Below, piece by piece: positions 1-7,098 of a DNA stretch of 64,000 bases. How positions within the stretch are numbered: position 1 is the first letter of the stretch; every line of letters begins with the position of its first letter. The stretch is from contig CM053802.1 of NCBI GenBank assembly GCA_028671895.1, positions 32,402,201-32,466,200 on the forward strand, read 5' to 3'. Source of the stretch: Oenanthe sinensis. Its lineage: Eukaryota > Streptophyta > Magnoliopsida > Apiales > Apiaceae. A program made the translations under genes and the position numbers. The notes under the pieces are model-generated. The model did not search any database. It was given only the letters and a program-made list of their open reading frames with translations, and was not told the origin of the DNA.

Positions 1-238
1 ATCAATCTTGGCACATTTGAACCTGAAAACAATTCCTAACAATTTGAGGCTTCATTCTTGACTCGTTAACACTTGAAAACAGTTTGTAGCTTCATTCTTG
101 ACTCGGTTCAACATGAAAACAACTTGTACACTCTTGTAGGATCAATCTTGGCTCATTTGAACTTGAAAACAATTCCTAACAACTTGAGGCTTTAATCTTG
201 ACTCGTTCAAACTTGAAAATAGGTTGTAGCTTCATTCT
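1..238 (+). repeat. 140-bp satellite, left flank
   Basis: This is the end of the tandem satellite that fills most of the window. It has the same 40-50 bp sub-units containing TTGAAAACAA or CTGAAAACAA, in the same orientation as the main array. It is cut at 238 by element 1. The last five bases, ATTCT (234-238), are one copy of that element's target-site duplication. No coding potential is visible. Confidence 0.95.
234..238. repeat. Target-site duplication ATTCT, left copy of element 1
   Basis: ATTCT directly precedes the TG of the 5' LTR and is repeated at 14302-14306 directly after the 3' LTR. Joining the flanks gives the normal satellite reading GCTTCATTCTTGACTCG. This fixes both element boundaries and shows a single integrase-mediated insertion. 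Confidence 0.92.
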
Positions 239-2514
239 TGTAACGATTGAGGTAATTAAATCTATTTGAATATATGTGGTATATGATTTATGTGTTCTAA
301 TGTGTTAAGATATGATATGTGGTGATTTTATATGTCTAGTTGACTGCTCGTTTGACTGTATTATGCTCAAGTGTTTTAATTAAGTGATTAATTGATTTTT
401 CATGCTTAATTGAGTAACTGTTTGATTTTTATAAAATTATTGGTGTGTCCAATAATTATGAAATTTTATATGTAGCCTCTATGTGATTTTAGAGACTTTC
501 TAAAAATGGTGATGTATTTAATTCAAGTCTCAGTGATTTTATATAAATCTTTTACTCCTGTTTTAATCTAGAGATATTACTCTTCTAAATTCCATATTTA
601 ATTATTGGAATGCCCAAAAATCATGAACCTTTTCCAAAATGTTCCTTATTTATTCTAGGACTTTGGAAAAATAAAAGTTTATTTTAGTTGAGCTCAAAAT
701 TGTTTTTATGATTTTTCTCCTCTTATTTCCTATTTATGCACTAAAACTTCAAAGATTTTTATTTAATTCGTTATTCATCAGAAAAATATTTCAAAAATAT
801 GGGGAAGCTTCTAAATTCATGATCTTTATTTTAAAAATATAAAACTTATTTTTGTACCCCAATTATATAAAAATTCGAGTTATTAATTGTTTCTTTATCA
901 GAAAATAGCACATGTGAAATTACCTTTATGCCCTTGGCTCTATAACATCAGTATCATCTCTTTCTTCCTCATTTGCTCTGTATTGTCGCTTGTAGGTCAG
1001 TTGTTCCTCCCTCCTGGCGATTTTCATTTTTTCTAGGGAGTTCCATGTCAAAAAGATTGCTAGTAGCTTTGTGTTGTATTAATATCGAGTCATAATTGTG
1101 TAGCAAAGTCATTGATTTGAATTGTATGTATAAACGTATGGCTGCCGTGTGTGTGTGTATGTTAATAGTGGCATGCAATGAACTTAGCAGCCTAATCTTG
1201 AGTTGTAATGGACTGGGCTACCTAGATATGCAGAGAATGTACAATTTCCGGTGAGGAAGAACCGAAATCGGTCTCCACCGGAGTTGTCACCGGCGGCAAT
1301 GATCTTCGGAGAGCCAACGGCGAGGGCTTGTGTTAATATGTTATGTATGCAGTTGATTATGATGTTTAGAGCTTGATTGTATGGTCGTGTAGCATTGCAT
1401 GTTAAAATTTGGATTTTTCCGGCCGTAGTTTGTAATTTCCGATCTAGTGTTCTTGAATTGTTTCGGCAGTTGAAGTGCACATGATTGGATTCATCTCTTT
1501 TATGTAATGTTGTTAGTTTTACTCGAAGCTTTACTGCAGTTATGTTCCTATTTTCCCTGCATTGCCGACTTGAATTTGCATGAAGAACTTTTGTTGTTCT
1601 TGGTTGCATTATATTAATATTGGCCGAGTTATGCTATGACATAGGATTGATTAATTGAAGTCTCAACCGTTGCATGTCGATGTTAAGTTACAAATCAATG
1701 AAATTATTGGATGTGAAGTATGTGTAAATCGAATATGTATATATGTGTAAGCTAGTACCTAGTACTTGGTTAGCAATTGAGTTGAGGAAAATTATGAATG
1801 GCTATTTTTGCTAGTTAGGCTCATATATATGTAATTATGTTCGAAATTGTTTAAATATAAAGTGAAGAATTAGTTGCAAATTGACTAGTATATGGTTAAT
1901 TGAGATGTTATATGGTGCATTAGAGTGTAGCTTGATGCTAGTCACTAAATTGATTGGTCGAAGTATGTTAAACATGATAGCCCTTTTTCGAAATATGTGT
2001 ATATTAGTATTCTATATTCGAATGTCATTCATTGATTGCCAATATGAGTTTAAGTAATTGAACATGGATTAGCATGATATAGAATTGAATTAAGAACTAG
2101 ATTACTATATCAATAAGCAGTTGATACCTGAGTTGTTTCAGTCATTGTGAATGACAGTAGTATTGCATATTAGTTATAGCTGTTGCTTGTTCGATTTAGA
2201 TTTGGTGCAAATATGGTTGTATAATGGTATATGATTGACATTAATGTTTGGTTGTGTCGGTTGCATTCCGACGGATAGCTCCAATTACAGGGGAAGTGCT
2301 GCCAAAATTTTCTAAAACTAAAACAACTTTGTAAAGCATTATTGGCACACCACTTCTGTATAGGAATGACTATCAGTCAGGAATATTGTAGATGATCTAA
2401 TTGTCTATGTGATACTTGTTTGTTAGTATAGAAGTGATTGAATAGTAGAATATGTCTACTATGCATTATATATGTGTGTTAAGGGTTATAATTAACGAAA
2501 GGGTAGAATAGTTA

Positions 2515-4003
2515 GACGTTAATGAGAACGTCGAGAATATATGAGTTACTGAAATAGTATTATTTATGTGTAGCTACGAAGGATATTGAGGTGAAGGACA
2601 AAGGAAAAGCTAAAGTAGAGAGTTAGTGTCTGGTGTAGACGATCTACCTGTTCCACAGCTGTAGCATTCCTTGTTTGAGGCAAGTAACTACTGCCTAACC
2701 TCTTTCAACTTAAACACTGTTTTGTAAACTGCTTTATGACCCTGTAATTGTATTATCTTATCTCAACTGCATTACCTTGTTTCAACTGTTTTAAACTATA
2801 TCATGTCCTACTTTAAATGTTTTATTTAAACTGCAACCTTATGTCAGATTCAATTGCACTTTAAACTTTTCAATCCCTGAACTGTTATCGACAACTTATA
2901 AACTAGTTCTAAAAATCTTAAACCAGAGACTTTGAACTGTGACTTAAGCTGTTACCATTTTCCTTAACTACGTTTCCTTAAACCTTAATCCTGAACTTAC
3001 CATTTTGCTATTGCCTAACTACTGTCATGAATAAATGCCTTGCAACTGTTTTCAAAACACTTTACTATCCTGTGAATTGATCTTGCAACCTTGATTTCAT
3101 AACTTTAACTTGTTTTAAATTTCCAATTCATGATTTCAGCTTACCCTATTACAACAGAAACTTGTTTGAGACTTATCTTGGAATAAACTTTACCTCTGTC
3201 TAATGATCTTTAAAAATGGATTTAAATATGGAATCCGACTTTCAAGAAGTCTTTTTCATCAAATGATTTGGTAACTTTAAAAAGAAAGGTTTTGGTTATT
3301 ATAGGAATTCCGATCAAAATGGTTTCTGCGGATTCCTATAGGTTGGAGGCGTAAGAGGCCGAGTGACGCCGGTCCAGCACTTTTTATGTGAAGACTATAA
3401 TGAGATAGTCAATGGCTATAATGAGATAGCCCAAGGCCAATGGCAATAAGTGCCTTTATGAGTACTCTTTATGTCCAGAGGGACTTTAGTCCGTTATGGG
3501 GACTTTACGTGGCTGATCACCCGTATTGTCTGGCGTTGTGAGAAAACTTCAACCAAAATGAATTGTTTCTAAACAGTAAAGGTCCTAATGAGAGGACAGT
3601 TTTATAAATAATTTGAAAAGCAAGGTCCTAATGAGAGGACAGTTTTATAAAAAATGTTTTGAAAGAATCAGTCCTAATGAAAGGACAGTTTTATACAAAT
3701 GGACTTTGAAATGATTAGTAATGATTAATGAAATGCCTTGTTATAACCTGTCATACAGCTTCAATTATCAGACATATCTTGGGTTGACCTTGTTTCAATT
3801 GTTATACATTATTTTCCTGTTATCCATCTAACCCTGCAGATTGCTCTTATATTTACACCTGGTTATTACTTTCCAGTTTCTTGTTTACTCTATACCAGTT
3901 ATTGAAATTGCTTAACCCCGCCAGCAGTTTTATAAAAGAAAGTTTTGCGAGTAATGATTATCCTGACTAGTATGTTAATTACAATTTTGGGACAATGAGG
4001 TCC
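2515..4003 (+). other. Seven hairpins with a shared AATGAG loop
   Basis: Seven short inverted repeats enclose the same six bases. GACGTT/AACGTC at 2515-2532; GACTAT/ATAGTC at 3393-3410; GGCTAT/ATAGCC at 3414-3431; GTCCT/AGGAC at 3582-3597, 3625-3640 and 3671-3686 (loop AATGAA in the last); GGAC/GTCC at 3990-4003. The stems differ while pairing and loop stay constant, which is what repeated RNA structures look like. All seven recur in element 2 in the same order. There, second-hairpin changes in the pair GGTTGT/ATAGCC keep G-U pairing. The role is unknown; a genomic-RNA packaging, dimerisation or protein-binding signal is possible. Confidence 0.75.
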
Positions 4004-4137
4004 AGAAATGATTTAAAGCATGGTTTTGAGAAAAGTTTTTTTTTAATTATATGTATAAGCCTGTAGAACTGTTTTTAACCTATAAGGTTACTTGCTGAGC
4101 TTTTGTAGCTCATTCTTTTATTTTCTAACATCTACAG
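2684..4137 (+). other. Possible leader intron inside the LTR
   Basis: A candidate donor (GGCAA followed by GTAACT, 2684) and a strong acceptor (a T-rich tract, CTAAC branch-like sequence, then ATCTACAG ending at 4137) bound a T-rich stretch of about 1.45 kb. Both signals are present in element 2. The acceptor lies only 12 bases before the ATG of the H3-like exon. If used, splicing removes six of the seven AATGAG hairpins from subgenomic mRNA and leaves them in genomic RNA. The donor is the weaker half of the call, and no transcript evidence is available. Confidence 0.35.
3301..3370 (+). other. Two further stem-loops in the conserved LTR block
   Basis: ATAGGAAT plus CCG (3301-3312, one bulged T) can pair with CGG plus ATTCCTAT (3329-3339) around a 16-base loop. 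GGCGT (3348-3352) can pair with ACGCC (3366-3370). They open a block of about 400 bp, roughly 3290-3690, that is almost unchanged between elements 1 and 2 while other LTR parts have diverged. This suggests a structured RNA domain together with the AATGAG hairpins. Confidence 0.55.
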
Positions 4138-4149
4138 CTTTTGAGAATC

Positions 4150-5106
4150 ATGGTCCGTATTAAGCAGACTGCTCGGAAGAACATGTCTTACATGAACTTT
4201 GCTAGGCTGGCTGAGAGGGAACAGGTAGGATCGAGGCAGAGTTGGAAGGAAAAGACTTTGTTTAGTCTTGTACTTTTATTAGTAGATCTTGAAATGTTTC
4301 AGGAGTTGTAATATTATTTTCGTTGATGTAAATTTAAATATAAATGAATGTAGTAGTGTGCTTGTTTCATACCATTACCTTGAAAGGTCCAGGCGAGTAG
4401 TCGGGGTCATATTTTATGCGTATTCTCTATTACTGTTATTTAGGGTGCATGCATATAGAGTGTCAGTGACGCCCCGATCTAGACCCCGGGTCGGGAGGGC
4501 GCCACAGGTTGGTATCAGAGCTAAGGTTTTGGTCACTGAGACAAGCCAGGATTAAGTTAAACAAGTAGATCATTTAATAACAGAAGATAGAGTAATGGTA
4601 AGATAGGATTAGATATCGAAGAGTGGTTTAGATATTAGGATTTTAACTGTAGATTTAAGGTGATCTTATCCCTTTTTGCTTTACATATTATATTATTGCA
4701 GGCTCGTGGTATTGTTTCACAACCACCACCCTCTCCTAGTTCCTCTGATTCTTCTTCTTCGGATTCTGACGATGATGTTATAGTCATATCCAGTTCTGAG
4801 AGCGAGGAGGAGTTGATTCCTGAGCCCGTTGCTCAGCCTGACCTACCCTCAGGGAGTGCTTGTGCCCCTATTCGCCGTAGAGTTTATAGGCCAGCTATTA
4901 CCCGAGGCCAGCTGAGAGTTCCCGAGCATCCTGTCGAGTGGTGGGAGGATCGCATTAGAGCTGTTGAGGAGGAGGGACGTAGGCAGATTGCGGCTAGGGC
5001 ATTTCCAGACGATGTGGCGGAGCGGGCAGGAGAGTTAACCCGTGTGCTTAGTAGACTGCTGATTGGACTCAGGGCAGCCAGAGACAGAGATCACAGGGGT
5101 GATTAG
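4150..5106 (+). CDS. Spliced small protein with histone H3-like N-terminus and SIM-like motif, element 1
   Basis: Predicted two-exon gene, 159 residues. Exon 1 (4150-4224) is 25 codons in the LTR, with a good start context (A at -3, G at +4). It begins M-V-R-I-K-Q-T-A-R-K; counted after Met removal, R2, K4, Q5, T6, A7, R8 and K9 match histone H3. Donor CAG/GTAGGA at 4225, acceptor TTATTGCAG/G at 4701, phase 0. Exon 2 (4702-5106) is open for 134 codons and has no ATG anywhere, so it needs an upstream start. It has a Pro/Ser/Asp-rich segment, then VIVISSSESEEE (about residues 51-62 of the spliced product), which fits a SUMO-interacting motif with acidic/phosphorylatable flank, then RRRVYRP and a charged, probably helical C-terminus with PVEWWEDRIRAVEEEGRRQ. 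Both exons, splice sites, frame and length recur in element 2. Function is unknown; H3 mimicry is inference. Confidence 0.72.
4225..4701 (+). other. Predicted intron across the LTR/PBS junction, element 1
   Basis: A 477 bp intron from GTAGGA in the LTR to TTATTGCAG in the internal region. It contains the LTR end and the PBS, so spliced RNA could not prime reverse transcription and would serve only as mRNA. Unspliced, the exon-1 frame stops at TAA 4309-4311 after 53 codons. The apparent hydrophobic leader in front of exon 2 is the intron's pyrimidine tract read as protein. It starts at GTG, not ATG, and a 1-base difference shifts its distal part out of frame in element 2. Confidence 0.68.
4510..4522 (+). 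other. Primer-binding site (initiator Met tRNA), element 1
   Basis: TGGTATCAGAGCT follows the LTR end after a 3-base GGT spacer. TGGTATCAGAGC is complementary to the 3' end of plant initiator methionine tRNA, the usual primer of Tekay-type chromoviruses. It would prime minus-strand DNA synthesis. Confidence 0.93.
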
Positions 5107-5544
5107 ATGTTAGGATGTTTGAGTGTTAGAAGGGACATTTGTTAGAGCCCTCTAGCACCCTTGCCAGATGTTATTTCTGTTTTCTTCCTAGTACTTTTAT
5201 TTCGTGTTTGTACTTTAACTATCTTGCACTTTGGTACCTTTCGTATCTATGTATGTTTGTTTTTCAGTTCCAGTATCTTCCGATATATCTGTCATTTACT
5301 TTTTCGCACATTTGACCATAAACTGTTCCTTACCTTTACCAGTACCTTATTTATACCTGTTGTGCTAACCTGTTTTCGATAGAACCTTTATATCCTTGTT
5401 GTACAGGCAACTTATGTAGTAATGATGCTACAAGATTGATTTCTAAAATAGAATTTTAATGCTCAAATGGTTTTAAAAGTATTTGAACTGTTTACAATAT
5501 GGTGTAGTGTATTGCTTAATAAGTTGCTTGTTTCCCTATAGTAA
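5107..5544 (+). other. T-rich leader before gag with a conserved acceptor
   Basis: This 438 bp stretch between the small ORF and gag is T-rich and intron-like; short ORFs in it are not conserved. It ends TTGCTTGTTTCCCTATAG then TAAATG. The AG at 5540-5541 is a good acceptor, kept in element 2, directly followed by a TAA that abuts the gag ATG. If exon 1 (phase 0) were joined here, its 25-codon frame would stop at that TAA and gag would start at once, allowing reinitiation. This is inference. Confidence 0.4.
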
Positions 5545-7098
5545 ATGCCGCCAAGAAAGAGAAACACCTCAAATTCGTCTCAGAACCAAAATACTCAAGA
5601 TCAAAATCCTATGGACCCTACAGTTGCCCAACTCATTCAGTTGCTACAACAGCAGACAGCTCTTTTAACTCAGCAACAGCAAAGACCTTCTGCACCCCCA
5701 GCAGTTACTTTTAAATCTTTTCAAGCCGTGAAACCACCTGAATTTAAAGGATCCACAAACCCAGTAGAAGCCCAAACTTGGCTTAAGGAAATAGAAAAAG
5801 CTTTTCAGTTAGTAGACGTAGATGAAGATAAGAAGACTGAGTATGCTAGTTACTTTCTTAAAGCTGAAGCCGGTTACTGGTGGGAGTCCACGAAGATGCT
5901 TCAGGGGGAAGGTGTGATTTCTTGGGATCGGTTTACAGAATTGTTTTTAGAAAAATACTTTCCTAGTTTCATGAAGGACCAGATGGAGATTAAATTTCTA
6001 GAATTGAAGCAAGGAGGTATGAGTGTAGCAGAGTACGAGGCCAAGTTTTCTGAGATGGCCAGATTTGTGCCAGAATTTGTCAACACTGATGTTAAAAAGG
6101 CCAAGAGGTTTCAGCAAGGCCTAAGGCCATGGATTAGAAGTAGGGTAGCAGTTTTTGAGCTGCAAAGCTTTACTGCAATAGTTCAAAAAGCAATGATCGT
6201 GGAAGGTGAGAGTGACATGTCCCAGAAGGAGAAGGACAACAGAAAGAGAAAGTTTGGTGCTAGGGAAGACAGTCAGGGACATGGTAATTTTAGAAACAAG
6301 TTTCACAGAAGGCCAGAAGGTCAGAGAAGTGATTCCCAGCAGATCAAGAATGATAATGATGGAAGAGGAAGACAAAACAATAAAGCTCAAGGTTTCAACC
6401 AGCCGAAGGCCATCAGACAGTTTGTTCCTGAGTGCAAGATTTGTGGAAGGAAGCACTCTGGAGTTTGTAATAAGCCCAATATCACCTGCTTCAAATGCAA
6501 CAGGAAAGGACATTATGCAGCAGAATGCAACAGTCAGAGTCAGAATCAAAATCAAAAGTCAGGGATCAAATGCTATAAGTGTGGCAAGCTAGGTCACATG
6601 GCAAGGGAATGCAAGGAACCTACACAACCTACCAATGTTCTCCGAATAGCTGGAACTCCGTCTCAATCTTCAGCACATCAATCTAGAGCAAGAACCTTCA
6701 ACATGACTCAGAAAGAGGCTATCCAGGATGTGGATGTGATATCAGGTACACTTCCTGTTAACTCAGTCCAAGCTAGTGTATTGATTGATTCAGGAGCTAC
6801 TAAGTCTTTTGTATCTCAAGATTTCCTTCGTAAATTGCAATGTGAAGTCCGACCTTTGGAGCAAGCTTTAGTTATAGAAGTAGCTAACCAGGCAACGATT
6901 CCAGTAAGCCAAGTTTGTCCTAGTTGTGACATTGTAATAGGCAGTTATCATTTTCTTGCTAACTTGATACCTTTTAAGTTAGGTGAATTTGATGTAATTC
7001 TAGGGATGGATTGGTTGTCAGAATACAAGGCTCAAATAGATTGTAGGAATAAGAAGTTAAGGTTGAAAACCCTAGAAGGAGAAGAAGTTGAATTTTGA
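5545..7098 (+). CDS. Gag-protease ORF, element 1
   Basis: 517 codons from MPPRKRN. The N-terminus is Gln-rich (residues 12-47). The retrotransposon Gag domain spans about residues 60-235 (AQTWLKEIEKAFQLV, YWWESTK, YFPSFMK). A basic linker follows, then three Cys/His clusters: CX2CX3HX3C at 297-308 and two CX2CX4HX4C knuckles at 315-328 and 343-356. The aspartic protease has DSGA at 415-418 and ILGMDWL near 485-491. Gag forms the particle and binds RNA; the protease cleaves the polyprotein. The frame ends at TGA 7096-7098, where element 2 has CGA (Arg) and reads on into RT, so this is best seen as a C-to-T nonsense change and not the family's normal end. Confidence 0.93.
   Translation: MPPRKRNTSNSSQNQNTQDQNPMDPTVAQLIQLLQQQTALLTQQQQRPSAPPAVTFKSFQAVKPPEFKGSTNPVEAQTWLKEIEKAFQLVDVDEDKKTEYASYFLKAEAGYWWESTKMLQGEGVISWDRFTELFLEKYFPSFMKDQMEIKFLELKQGGMSVAEYEAKFSEMARFVPEFVNTDVKKAKRFQQGLRPWIRSRVAVFELQSFTAIVQKAMIVEGESDMSQKEKDNRKRKFGAREDSQGHGNFRNKFHRRPEGQRSDSQQIKNDNDGRGRQNNKAQGFNQPKAIRQFVPECKICGRKHSGVCNKPNITCFKCNRKGHYAAECNSQSQNQNQKSGIKCYKCGKLGHMARECKEPTQPTNVLRIAGTPSQSSAHQSRARTFNMTQKEAIQDVDVISGTLPVNSVQASVLIDSGATKSFVSQDFLRKLQCEVRPLEQALVIEVANQATIPVSQVCPSCDIVIGSYHFLANLIPFKLGEFDVILGMDWLSEYKAQIDCRNKKLRLKTLEGEEVEF

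Larger units (their letters stand above)
239..4506 (+). repeat. 5' LTR of element 1
   Basis: A 4268 bp LTR, unusually long against an internal region of about 5.5 kb. Positions 239-900 and about 2260-4506 are clearly homologous to the LTRs of element 2; the stretch about 940-2230 is strongly diverged. The conserved right half carries the AATGAG hairpins, a possible leader intron and the exon encoding the H3-like peptide. Near the end, CCCGATC...GGTCGGG forms an inverted repeat. The U3/R/U5 limits and the start site cannot be fixed from sequence alone. Antisense ORFs in the left part do not recur in element 2 and are not called as genes. Confidence 0.95.

Noticed and set aside
1184..1609. 141-codon antisense ORF in the element 1 LTR (also 10979-11404), and a 69-codon one beside it
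   Set aside because: The two copies agree only because the LTRs are copies of each other. The ORF is absent from element 2 LTRs, lies in the diverged LTR middle and has no recognisable domain.
4660..4701. Hydrophobic, signal-peptide-like start of the small ORF
   Set aside because: It begins at GTG, is the pyrimidine tract of the predicted intron, and a 1-base difference in element 2 breaks its frame conservation.
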